Source: Marnyiella aurantia (GTDB lineage: Bacteria; Bacteroidota; Bacteroidia; Flavobacteriales; Weeksellaceae). Taken from it: DNA of 64,000 bases. A program made the position numbers and the translations under genes. The stretch spans positions 1,736,001-1,800,000 of the forward strand of contig NZ_CP059472.1 of NCBI RefSeq assembly GCF_014041915.1. The letters run 5' to 3'. Under the pieces are notes generated by a model, which was not told the origin of the DNA, did not search any database, and saw only the letters and a program-made list of their open reading frames with translations. Shown in pieces: positions 54,832-63,701 of this stretch. How positions within the stretch are numbered: the first letter of the stretch is position 1; each line of letters starts with the position of its first letter.

Positions 54832-55398
54832 ATGGTCAGATCATACAAATCCTTTCCAATCGCGTGTAGCCTTATTTTTTTTATTTCATGTAAGGCTCAG
54901 CAGTATCCCTTAAATCTGAATATACTGAACATTTCAAACAATTCATATTTGAAGGATACTTAATAACGATCTTGATTATTTTGTAGGCACATGGACAGCA
55001 AATTTGCAGGACAAAACCATCAAATTAGTAGTAACAAACACCTTAATTTTCCGTTTATTTTTCAAAACCAAACTCTATATAAGGATCTAGTAGTTAAATA
55101 TGCAATTGTTGTAGATGATATACTTATCCAACAAAGGACGTTGCAAAATACCATTTCGACTTATTATGATTTGTTTGCAATCGTAAGCATGTGTACAGAA
55201 GGTAATACATTAAATTTTCGTTTCAATGGCGCTAATTGTGGGGTCGGAGCTGGTACAGTTGATTTTGCAAAAATTTCTAATAGTCAGTTTAACTGGACTT
55301 TTACCCCATATAATACTTCGGTAACCGAAGAATGCCCGCCTAATGCAGATTTGAATATTTACCTTCCCGAGACTGATAACCTGATCTTCACCAAATAA
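54832..55398 (+). pseudogene. Frameshifted DUF6705 family lipoprotein gene
   Basis: From ATG 54832 a lipoprotein start (MVRSYKSFPIACSLIFFISC, lipobox FISC) is followed by KAQQYPLN and SYLKDT, a DUF6705 hallmark, then TAA at 54961. In frame +1 the protein continues NNDLDYFVGTWTANLQDKTIKLVVT to about 55036. After that the original frame resumes as HLNFPFIFQNQTLYKDLVVKYAIV to the stop at 55398. Two compensating indels thus interrupt the gene; an ORF from 54991 exists but begins inside the family domain. If intact, the product would be about 188 residues. DUF6705 has no known function. Confidence 0.75.
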
Positions 55399-55404
55399 TA
55401 TTCC

Positions 55405-55426
55405 AAACCGCCACCGGTGGTTTTCT
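55405..55426 (+). terminator. Rho-independent terminator after the DUF6705 relic
   Basis: Stem AAACCGCC (55405-55412) with GGTGGTTT (55416-55423) including one G-T pair, then T residues. Confidence 0.65.
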
Positions 55427-55564
55427 TATGCCGTATGTCTTTAGAACCAAGATCCGTCTCCGAGGTACCGTTGTTGGTGAATAAACCTGCGACGTTTTCG
55501 CTTCTGTCTATCCTTTTTATACTTTTTTAAGAAACTTTATAAGGCAAAGATTTTTCCGAATCCT

Positions 55565-55572
55565 TATCTTTG
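55565..55572 (+). promoter_or_regulatory. Flavobacterial -7 box for sodA
   Basis: TATCTTTG, 27 bp upstream of the ATG at 55600; it excludes the in-frame ATG at 55570. Confidence 0.55.
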
Positions 55573-55599
55573 AGAATTAACTTTAAAAATAACAGCATT

Positions 55600-56196
55600 A
55601 TGTCATTCGAATTACCACAGTTAGGATATGCTTACGACGCGTTAGAACCTACCATTGATGCCAGAACAATGGAAATCCACCACACGAAACACCACCAGGC
55701 GTACATCGATAACCTGAACAAGGCTATTGAAGGTACCGACCTTGAGGGTAAAACCATTGAGGAAATCTGCAAGACAGGTACCGATAAAGCAGCGGTTAGG
55801 AATAACGGTGGCGGGCACTTTAACCACACTCTTTTCTGGGAAATCATGACTCCGGGCGGAAGTAAAGAGCCTGTAGGAAACGTGAAAGCGGCTATTGAAA
55901 CTTACGGCGGTATGGAGAAATTCAAAACTGATTTTGCCGAAGCTGCCAAGACAAGATTCGGTTCCGGATGGGCATGGCTTTGCAAAAAAGATGATGGCTC
56001 TGTAACTGTTTGTTCTACACCCAACCAGGACAACCCTCTGATGCCTGTTGCAGATTGCCAGGGAACGCCTGTTTTGGGACTTGATGTTTGGGAGCACGCG
56101 TATTACCTGAACTACCAAAACAAAAGACCTGATTACGTTGCAGCATTCTTCAGCATTATTAACTGGGATAAAGTGGAGGAGCTTTTCAATAAATAA
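55600..56196 (+). CDS. sodA: Superoxide dismutase, Mn/Fe family (Mn-like)
   Basis: A 198-residue cytosolic enzyme that converts superoxide to oxygen and peroxide. Metal ligands are His27, His76, Asp162 (LDVWEHAY) and His166. [11 protein letters not shown] and the later NQDNPL segment are of the Mn type rather than the Fe type, although metal choice cannot be proven from sequence. No signal peptide. Own promoter box and a strong terminator. Confidence 0.96.
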   Translation: MSFELPQLGYAYDALEPTIDARTMEIHHTKHHQAYIDNLNKAIEGTDLEGKTIEEICKTGTDKAAVRNNGGGHFNHTLFWEIMTPGGSKEPVGNVKAAIETYGGMEKFKTDFAEAAKTRFGSGWAWLCKKDDGSVTVCSTPNQDNPLMPVADCQGTPVLGLDVWEHAYYLNYQNKRPDYVAAFFSIINWDKVEELFNK

Positions 56197-56217
56197 GCTT
56201 ATCTGAATAAAAAGATG

Positions 56218-56243
56218 GGTCCGGCAAATTGCCGGACCTTTTT
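56218..56243. terminator. Terminator between convergent sodA and DUF6146 genes
   Basis: Stem GGTCCGGCAA (56218-56227) with TTGCCGGACC (56229-56238), T-run to the right and A-run to the left. Confidence 0.85.
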
Positions 56244-56244
56244 G

Positions 56245-56655
56245 CTATCTTGAATAGTCCATGGCACTGAGGCCGGTGAACCTGAGTTTGTATTTCCAGT
56301 TTACAAAGGCGAAGACCTGGTAGAGTTTATACTCAAAATCCAGACCATAGTTTTCATTGGGATCGTAGTCTATTGAAGATTCAATGATGTTTCTGTATCG
56401 TCCGGACATGTAATAGGAATTCCACTCGTTTACCAGGCTTCTGTTCCGGTTTCGAAGGGTCTCCAGGGAATACATGCTTTTAGGCTTGGCAATAGCATTC
56501 ATAAAGTAATCAAACTGTGAGTCAATTACCGTCAGGTCCCATTCACCATCATCTTCTTTATCTTGCTTAATGGTAGTGTCGTTACCTTTGGTCTGTTGGG
56601 AAGTGCAACTCATGCCTCCAAAATAGAGCGCGAGTAAAAAGATCAGCTTTTTCAT
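56245..56655 (-). CDS. DUF6146 family lipoprotein
   Basis: A 136-residue protein with a lipoprotein signal (MKKLIFLLALYFGGMSC). The mature part contains the DUF6146 features WDLTVIDSQFDYFMNAIAKP, NRSLVNEWNSYY and a Tyr/Phe-rich end (LYQVFAFVNWKYKLRF). Function unknown. The stop lies 2 bp from the shared terminator with sodA. Confidence 0.85.
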   Translation of the reverse strand: MKKLIFLLALYFGGMSCTSQQTKGNDTTIKQDKEDDGEWDLTVIDSQFDYFMNAIAKPKSMYSLETLRNRNRSLVNEWNSYYMSGRYRNIIESSIDYDPNENYGLDFEYKLYQVFAFVNWKYKLRFTGLSAMDYSR

Positions 56656-56696
56656 GTTGAATCAGATATATAGGTAAAGCTACAAATTACCGACCA

Positions 56697-56725
56697 TAAA
56701 AAAACCGGAACAACAGTCCCGGTTT
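56697..56725 (-). terminator. Rho-independent terminator of the EEP nuclease gene
   Basis: Stem AAACCGG (56702-56708) with CCGGTTT (56719-56725); the A-run at 56698-56704 is the T-tail on the minus strand. Confidence 0.78.
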
Positions 56726-56743
56726 ATATTTAAGTACAGACAG

Positions 56744-57943
56744 TTATCTGGCTGGTGTATGTTCTTTCTGAAGTACCGATACGGCAGGGAAGTGGTCACT
56801 GTACCCTCCGGTGTAACGGTCGCCGTCCCAGGAGCGGAATGGATACCCTTTCCACTGTCCCTGTGAGTTCACAAGGTAGGACGGAGCGAAAATCTCTGCT
56901 TTGTAAACAGAATAACTATTTGTCATTTTCTCCGGCGAATACAGGTTTTTTGACACAATGATCTGGTCGAACAGGTTGGGTGCATCACGGTAGGCCAGTG
57001 AGGCAACACCTGCTTTATACAGTTTGGTCATCAGGTTATAGTACGGTGATTTGTCTGAAAGTTCAGAAGGATCGCCCACGGCACCTAAATGTTTCCTGAG
57101 GCTTGGGCTCACAGGGTCGTCGTTAAAATCGCCCATGGCGATAAGCTTAATGCCCGGACTTTCGGCACTTGCCTTGTCCATTTCTGCTTTCAATGCTGCT
57201 GCAGCAGCGATACGTCTTGGCAGGGAGCGGGCTTCTCCGCCGCTTCGGGAAGGCCAGTGATTCATGAAAACTGCGATTCTTTCGCCATCAAGCAAGCCTT
57301 TCATCACAATGATGTCACGTGTATAAACCCTTTTACCTTCATCATCAAAAATCTTGATTTCCTTTTTATAGGTTTCAGTCGGGCGGAATCTTTTTTTCTG
57401 ATAGATAATGGCATTGTCTACACCACGTGCGTCGTACGAATTGTAGTGTACAATTCCATAATCGCTTTTGGCCAGTAACGGTTGGCTGATGAGATCCTGA
57501 ACGACCTGGCGGTTCTCTATTTCCAAAAGGCCCATTATTGCGGGATTGTCATTTGTGTATGTGCGGCCCAGTTCAGAAATGACTTTTGCCAGTTTCCCCA
57601 TCTTGTCATTATATTTCTGCGTGTCCCAGTTCTTGGCACTGTTCGCGGTAAAATCGTCAGCCAGAATCTGCCTTCTGATTACCTTTTTATCCTTCACGAG
57701 TTCGTTACTCCAGGGACCTCTGTAGTCTTCGGTAGTATCCATAAGGTCTATGGAGTCCAGAGGCACACTACGGTGGAAAGCAGGGTTGTTCACATCTTTG
57801 GTTCCGTCTATATAATCGAAGGAAGGTACAGTGTCCCAAAGGTTCTCCACATTCATGAATGCGACAGTGGCGCGTTGCACCTGTTTCTGCGAAAAGACCA
57901 TTCCGAAGCACAGTGTGGCGGTAATAATCAGATATTTTTTCAT
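56744..57943 (-). CDS. Secreted endonuclease/exonuclease/phosphatase (EEP) family protein
   Basis: A 399-residue protein with a signal peptide (MKKYLIITATLCFGMVFSQ). EEP motifs in order: VAFMNVENLWD at the start, LLEIENRQV, MNHWPSRSGGEARSL, MGDFNDDP (catalytic Asp-Asn) and GYSDHFPAVSV (catalytic Asp-His). The fold cuts phosphodiesters in nucleic acids or phospholipids; export points to extracellular or periplasmic substrates. It is divergent from a TonB receptor and near a DUF5689 lipoprotein, which supports a role in nucleic-acid or phosphate scavenging (inference). Confidence 0.92.
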   Translation of the reverse strand: MKKYLIITATLCFGMVFSQKQVQRATVAFMNVENLWDTVPSFDYIDGTKDVNNPAFHRSVPLDSIDLMDTTEDYRGPWSNELVKDKKVIRRQILADDFTANSAKNWDTQKYNDKMGKLAKVISELGRTYTNDNPAIMGLLEIENRQVVQDLISQPLLAKSDYGIVHYNSYDARGVDNAIIYQKKRFRPTETYKKEIKIFDDEGKRVYTRDIIVMKGLLDGERIAVFMNHWPSRSGGEARSLPRRIAAAAALKAEMDKASAESPGIKLIAMGDFNDDPVSPSLRKHLGAVGDPSELSDKSPYYNLMTKLYKAGVASLAYRDAPNLFDQIIVSKNLYSPEKMTNSYSVYKAEIFAPSYLVNSQGQWKGYPFRSWDGDRYTGGYSDHFPAVSVLQKEHTPAR

Positions 57944-58145
57944 TACAATATTTACAGTTATTTTAGTGTGTAAAATTAATAATTATTTGACACTAAATCT
58001 GCAAAATAGTTAAAAATCAATATGCGGTATTATGCAGTCGAGAGCAATTTAAACTGCTGGAAATGTCTTTATAAGGTTCATAATGCTGCTGTTATATATG
58101 ATTCAATAAAATGTTAAATATGTTTAACTTAACAAAAATTAAGTT

Positions 58146-58153
58146 TAATTTTG
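58146..58153 (+). promoter_or_regulatory. Flavobacterial -7 box for the TonB receptor operon
   Basis: TAATTTTG, 48 bp upstream of the ATG at 58202. Confidence 0.5.
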
Positions 58154-58201
58154 TAGCCCTTTATTGAATCAATATTAAAAGTGAATTTTAAATAATTTGT
58201 T

Positions 58202-61018
58202 ATGATTAAAAAACTGTCCTTAATCTCATTGTTTACACTGCTGCCTGCGTCTTTCTATTTCGCGCAGACTACTGTGTATGCCTATGTAAAGGATGCCGCA
58301 GGGAAACCGATTGAAAACGCTGAAATTGATTTGGCGCAGTCCGGCAACGATGTTACCGCAGACAAGATTGGATATTTCCAGTTTGTAGATATGCAGCCAG
58401 GCCGCTATCTGATCACCATTTTTAAGCCGACTTTTGAACCTAAAATTGTGGAGTTCGACGTTACGGCAGACGAAAAAAGAAAGGATCTGGGTGTTATCAG
58501 CCTGAACCCTTCACCAACCGATGCAGGAGTTTTGGTTATTGATGATTCTGCCGGCGACAATGACGAAGGCGGTTCGTCCATGCAACCTACCATTGGACTG
58601 TTAAGTTCCGGCCGGGATGTATTCCAAAGTGTTACAGCTTTTGAGCTTGGCGCCTACTGGTTCCGTCCGAGAGGTATCGAGAACCGCTATGAAGATATTC
58701 TTTTCAACGGTGTGTCTATGTCCAAGAATGATGACGGCAGGGTTGATTTCAGTAACTGGGGCGGATTGAACGATGTTACACGTTATCCATTTGAAAATGT
58801 GGACAATATTACCCCCTCTGAGTACACATTCGGTAATCTTGGTGGCGTGGTTTATTATAATACCCGTGCTTCCAGCTACCGTAAACAAACTTCGCTGGCC
58901 TACTCATTTACCAACAGAAGTTATTTTCACAGAGCGATGGCTACCTACAGCAGTGGTCTTACCAAGAATGGCTGGGCATTTACATTTTCAGGAAGCCGCA
59001 GATGGGCAGATGATGGTGTGATAGACGGTACTTACCAGGATTCATACGCCTATTTTGCCGCTATTGAGAAGCAGTTCAGCTCCAGGCATGCCATTAATTT
59101 TACCGCTTTTGGGGCACCGACTTACCGGGCTTCCAATTCTCCTAACACTCAGGAAACGTATGACCTGATGGGTAAGAATTATAATGCTTACTGGGGATGG
59201 CAGGATGGTGAGAAACGAAACTCACGTATCCGACGTGTTTTTGAACCTGTTTTCATGCTTACTGACTACCTTAAAATTGGTGAAAACAGCAACTGGAACA
59301 ATACCATTTCCTATCAGTTTGGTCGTGACGGCCGCAGCAGACTGGATTGGTTCCACGCAGCTGATCCTAACCCGACATACTACAGAAAATTACCTGGTTA
59401 TATGTACAGCGGTTTCATGGATGCTGACTCCGACGGTTCAACAGATATCACAGATGCAGAACAGGCTCAGTTTAATGCTTATGTAAATCAGTGGCAAACA
59501 AACCCAAATGTAAGCCAGATAGACTGGAACTCACTGTATTCCGCAAATATACTGAACCGGTATGATATGAACGGAAACGAGCAGGGTGCGGTTTATACGA
59601 TAGTAGAAGATGTAAACAAAGATAAAACTTTGAACTTCGCCTCTCATTTCGATACGAAACTTGCCTCTAACTGGAAACTTAACCTGAACTTTAATTATCA
59701 GAACCTTAAGTCTGATAATTTCCGGGAAATGAAAGACCTTTTGGGCGCTCTTTACGCAAATGACCTGAACGCCTTCAACAACGATGCACCGAATGATGCA
59801 GATAACCCTGGCCGCAGGATTATGGAAGGAGACAGAACTCAGTATTCTTACGACCTTCTTCGTAATACTTATGCACTGAATGCTTCTACGGAAGTGGATT
59901 TCCCAAAATGGAATGTAATGGCGTCCGTATTCTCTTCCTATTCTGAATCGCAGCGCGAAGGTAAATTCAGAAATCCACTTTATGCCGACAGTAAAGGAAA
60001 AAGTGATATTTACGACGCATTTGATGCCGGGATAAAAGGTAGAGTGACTTATAAGATTGACGGACGTAACTTCATTGTCTATAACGGAGCACTCTTCAGT
60101 CTGGCGCCTACGCTTAACGAGATTTTCATCAACCCAAGAGCTACTAACCTGATTACGCCGGGTGTGGAAAACCAGATTGTCAACTCAAACGATCTCAGTT
60201 ATATTTTGAGAGGCCAGATCCTGAAACTGAGGTTAGGCGCATACCATACCACGATGAACAACGCCACGGAAATCTCCAGATATTATGTGGATATCTCCAG
60301 TGAGACTGCGGATCAGGGAAATGCGCTTGTTGCTGAAGTTCTAAGCGGCATCAACAAAACCTACAAAGGTCTTGAACTGGGTGCGGAAGTGAAGATTACA
60401 CCTACACTTTCAGCAAATGCGGTAGCCAGTTATGGTGATTACAGGATAACCAATAATCCTACAGTTTATACCACCGATGATGACAGTGTAGAACGTACAG
60501 GATCTCCGGTAAGAGAATGGGGAACAGCTCAACTTAAAGATTATAAAGTTGCCGGAACTCCACAGAAGGCTTATTCCTTTGGGCTCAGATACAATTCTAC
60601 AAAATTCTGGTGGTTAGGAGCATCTGCAAATTACCTGCAGGACCAATTCCTGGATTTCTCAGCACTTAATAAAACAGCAGCCCTGTACACAAATCCTTTA
60701 ACTGGGGATAATTATAACGGCGTGACTCCGGAACAGATTGCGAGACTTACGGCACAGCAGAAATTTGAAGATCAGTTCATGCTCAATGCCAATGCAGGTA
60801 AGACATTTGTATACGGAAAATACAGAATGGGTGTTAGTGTAAGTGTAAATAATATCCTGAACAACCGCGATTATGTAACCGGAGGTTTTGAGCAGGGCAG
60901 AAACGTAAACTTTCCTGAGTCACTTGCTGACGCCAACCGGACCTACAGTTATTTTGGTCCTAAATTATGGTATGACAGAGGAAGAACCTTCTTCGCAAAT
61001 GTTTACTTAAGATTCTAA
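58202..61018 (+). CDS. TonB-dependent receptor with N-terminal carboxypeptidase-regulatory-like domain
   Basis: A 938-residue outer-membrane protein with a signal peptide (MIKKLSLISLFTLLPASFYFAQ). A beta-sandwich of the CarboxypepD_reg type follows (residues about 24-100, VYAYVKDAAGKPIENAEIDL). After it come a plug domain with an RPRGIENRYEDILFNGVSMSK segment and a large beta-barrel ending in YLRF with terminal Phe. The layout is SusC-like. It is followed 16 bp later by a DUF5689 lipoprotein, and together they probably form a receptor/lipoprotein pair, the lipoprotein taking the SusD position. Substrate not known; nucleic acid is suggested by neighbours. Confidence 0.93.
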   Translation: MIKKLSLISLFTLLPASFYFAQTTVYAYVKDAAGKPIENAEIDLAQSGNDVTADKIGYFQFVDMQPGRYLITIFKPTFEPKIVEFDVTADEKRKDLGVISLNPSPTDAGVLVIDDSAGDNDEGGSSMQPTIGLLSSGRDVFQSVTAFELGAYWFRPRGIENRYEDILFNGVSMSKNDDGRVDFSNWGGLNDVTRYPFENVDNITPSEYTFGNLGGVVYYNTRASSYRKQTSLAYSFTNRSYFHRAMATYSSGLTKNGWAFTFSGSRRWADDGVIDGTYQDSYAYFAAIEKQFSSRHAINFTAFGAPTYRASNSPNTQETYDLMGKNYNAYWGWQDGEKRNSRIRRVFEPVFMLTDYLKIGENSNWNNTISYQFGRDGRSRLDWFHAADPNPTYYRKLPGYMYSGFMDADSDGSTDITDAEQAQFNAYVNQWQTNPNVSQIDWNSLYSANILNRYDMNGNEQGAVYTIVEDVNKDKTLNFASHFDTKLASNWKLNLNFNYQNLKSDNFREMKDLLGALYANDLNAFNNDAPNDADNPGRRIMEGDRTQYSYDLLRNTYALNASTEVDFPKWNVMASVFSSYSESQREGKFRNPLYADSKGKSDIYDAFDAGIKGRVTYKIDGRNFIVYNGALFSLAPTLNEIFINPRATNLITPGVENQIVNSNDLSYILRGQILKLRLGAYHTTMNNATEISRYYVDISSETADQGNALVAEVLSGINKTYKGLELGAEVKITPTLSANAVASYGDYRITNNPTVYTTDDDSVERTGSPVREWGTAQLKDYKVAGTPQKAYSFGLRYNSTKFWWLGASANYLQDQFLDFSALNKTAALYTNPLTGDNYNGVTPEQIARLTAQQKFEDQFMLNANAGKTFVYGKYRMGVSVSVNNILNNRDYVTGGFEQGRNVNFPESLADANRTYSYFGPKLWYDRGRTFFANVYLRF

Positions 61019-61034
61019 TAATAAAAAAACGACA

Positions 61035-63094
61035 ATGAAAAAATACAGTTCATTTTTAAGATCTCTGTACTTCATGATGGCGGCCTTGCTTATTACGGGT
61101 TGTGTACATGATGATATTTATGATGATCCTAATCTGGCCGGCTACGAATGTAAAGATCTTACGGCTAATATGACTATAGCCCAGGTTAAAGCCTTGAAAC
61201 AGTCTGGCGTAGCCTATGTCTTTCCTGATGCTTCAGCATCGGAAATGATTATGGAAGGATATGTTTCATCTACAGATGAAACCGGGAATATCTACAAGAC
61301 AATCTATATCCAGGATAATCCGCAGAACCCTACACATGGTTTCACCATCAGTGTAGATGCAGTTAGTACGTACACAAAATTTCCACAGGGTTCTAAAATT
61401 TATATTAAGCTCAACGGCCTGGCCCTGGGAACTTATGGAGGTTTAATACAGTTGGGAGTGAAGGATGCTGCTGCCTCAGGGGCAGACGCTGTGTCCAGGA
61501 TCCCTGAAAGTACGGTTCCTGCCCATATTTTCCGGTCATGTACGGAGCGCGCTAAAATCGTTCCTAAGATACTTACACTTGCGCAGATGTCTGCCGCAAA
61601 CGATAATCTTTTGGGAGCCCTTATTCAGGTAAATAATGCCGAGTTTGACCGTACAGTTCTTTGCTCTGTTTTTGCACCGGACGGAACAAGTGTAGACCGC
61701 CGTATCAATGATGGCACAACAACATCTGCAAGGGTGGTTAGAAACAGTGGTTTTGCATCATTTGCCAACCAAACCCTGCCAAGCGGAAACGGAACCTTCG
61801 TTGGTATCATGAGCAAGTTCAACTCAACTTACCAGATGTACATCAATAAGGTTTCTGATCTCGACATGAACAACTTCCCAAGGCTGGACGGTATCGCGGC
61901 AGATCCTTGTACCCTGGACCTAACGGGGTCTTTCGCCGAAGACAGTTCAGGAAGTGAAGCAAATGTTTACAGGAGCATTAACTACTATTAATGGTGAGTA
62001 TGTGCTGAAAGGAAAGGTAACTGCTAATGACGAAACGGGTAATCTTTTCAAATTATATCTATATTGAAGATGCTACAGGTGGTATCCGCGTGAACATCAA
62101 TAAGACTAATCTTTATCAGGATGCGAGATTTAAAGTTGGTAAAGAAATTTATATCAAACTGAATACTTTACTTATTGGTAGTGTGAATGGTGAACTGCAG
62201 TTGGGTCAGCTGTTCGGCAATAATGTAGGTCAGATCGCTGAAGCGGATGTATATAAATTCTTTTTCGACAGTAAGAAGCCACTGGCCGCACCCGTTCCTA
62301 CGGAAAGAACAATTAGCCAACTTACAATGGCCGATGTTGGAAGATGGATAAAGCTCAAAGATGTGGAATTTATTAACACTGATCTGGGTAATAACTATGC
62401 CTCAGGATCACCAACCAACAGGACACTGAAAGACTGTAATGGAAATACCATCATTCTGCGTACAAGTCATTTTGCAAATTTTGCTTCTGAAGAAATAGAT
62501 GGTGGACGTGGCGATGTATACGCTATTCTAAGTGTTTTCAACGGAACGTACCAACTTTGGATTCCTAAGCAGATTCATGCTGATCTGGATAATCCAAGAT
62601 GCGACGGAAGTATTCCGCCCACTAAAATCTTTGCAGAGGATTTCCAGAATGGTCTTACTGCAAACTGGACAAAAGTAAGCGTAGCTGGCACACAGGAATG
62701 GACCACATCCAACCAGGGAGCAGGATCCAACTACTATGCTGTGATGAACGGCGGTGCTTTTGCCAATGAGGATTGGTTGGTTTCCAGTGAAATATCCCTT
62801 TCCGGATTCGGAAACTATTCCTTATCTTTTGATTCAGACGGAATGGGCGCGGCAGGATTACCACTGCAGGTATTTATTACTGACTCTTATACCGGCAATC
62901 CAACAACAACAAACTGGACACAGTTAACAGCTCCAATCGATACTAACCTTGGTGCGTGGGGATTCATTAACTCCGGTCTTGTGAATCTGAATGCATATGC
63001 CAACAAAAATGTGCGCATCGCATTCAAATATACAAGTTCAGCAACTGCTTCCACAACATGGGAGCTAGACAACGTAAAGGTTCTGGGACAATAA
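61035..63094 (+). pseudogene. DUF5689 / choice-of-anchor J lipoprotein, broken by two frameshifts
   Basis: Frame 1 (61035-61991) starts with a lipoprotein signal (lipobox ITGC) and a DUF5689 domain with EGYVSSTDETGNIYKTIYIQD. At about 61966-61969 the coding frame shifts, continuing TGALTTINGEYVLKGKVTANDETGNLFK. Near 62050-62055 it shifts again into the frame of 62027-63094, which begins usefully at YIYIEDATGG. The second half has a second DUF5689-like module, then a choice-of-anchor J / cleaved-adhesin-type domain from FAEDFQNGLTANWTKV to WELDNVKVLGQ. Restored length would be about 685 residues. DUF5689 resembles OB-fold modules of extracellular nucleases. Confidence 0.82.
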
Positions 63095-63118
63095 CCAAAC
63101 CACACACTGTATACTGAG

Positions 63119-63149
63119 AAAAGACTGCGAATCCGCAGTCTTTTCTTTT
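63119..63149 (+). terminator. Rho-independent terminator of the receptor/DUF5689 operon
   Basis: Stem AAAAGACTGCG (63119-63129) with CGCAGTCTTTT (63134-63144), followed by CTTTT. Confidence 0.88.
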
Positions 63150-63169
63150 ACGTTATATCCTTTAAAAGA

Positions 63170-63640
63170 TTAAAATGAAACTTCGTTCACTTCTTTACCT
63201 CTCTGGAAATTCATCGTCTTCTGGTTACCTTTATATGCGATATTTACCAGATTAAACTGTTTTGGAAAAGTTCCCAATAATATAGTATTCTTAATCCTTA
63301 TAGTACTTACATCTCCTATACCCCCGGATTCAAAATAAACCCATACGGTTTCACCTTTTACCTGACTTCCCGTGAAAGTAAGTGTTTTAGCTGCCCCGTT
63401 AATGTACACATCAATATTGTTATTAACGTACTTTTTCACTTCAGCCTCAAACTGTGCAGTATTTGGATTTATCTTTATGGCATCGGAAATATGGCTGGTA
63501 TTCAGCTTCGTGGTAAACTTCAGCGTTTTGCTGCCTTCCACGTAATCCACTTTAGTCATTGATGAATAAAAGTCCTGCGTGGCAAAACCCATCATCAGAA
63601 AAACTGTTAAAATGGAGATTATATGTAAATATTTTTTCAT
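63170..63640 (-). CDS. DUF6702 family secreted protein
   Basis: A 156-residue protein when started at 63640 (MKKYLHIISILTVFLMMGFATQ, signal peptide); the in-frame ATG at 63679 is probably upstream of the true start. The sequence fits DUF6702: SMTKVDYVEGSKTLKFTTKLNTSHISDAI, a beta-rich middle and VWVYFESGGIGDVSTIRIKNTIL near the end. Relatives are exported beta-rich proteins of unknown function. No promoter box seen. Confidence 0.8.
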   Translation of the reverse strand: MKKYLHIISILTVFLMMGFATQDFYSSMTKVDYVEGSKTLKFTTKLNTSHISDAIKINPNTAQFEAEVKKYVNNNIDVYINGAAKTLTFTGSQVKGETVWVYFESGGIGDVSTIRIKNTILLGTFPKQFNLVNIAYKGNQKTMNFQRGKEVNEVSF

Positions 63641-63701
63641 CTTTTTTATCGTTTTAACTGCAATATCGCAATTGCCCAAAAGTTGACAAATTATATGCCA
63701 A

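Noticed and set aside
54714-54871. The 99-bp spaced direct repeat as attachment sites or insertion-sequence ends
   Set aside because: The repeated segment is the leader and first codons of a lipoprotein gene, with no integrase, transposase or target-site duplication nearby.
54991-55398. ORF of 135 codons as a free-standing gene
   Set aside because: Its first residues come from the wrong frame of the DUF6705 VGTWTANLQDK segment; it is the 3' part of a frameshifted gene that starts at 54832.
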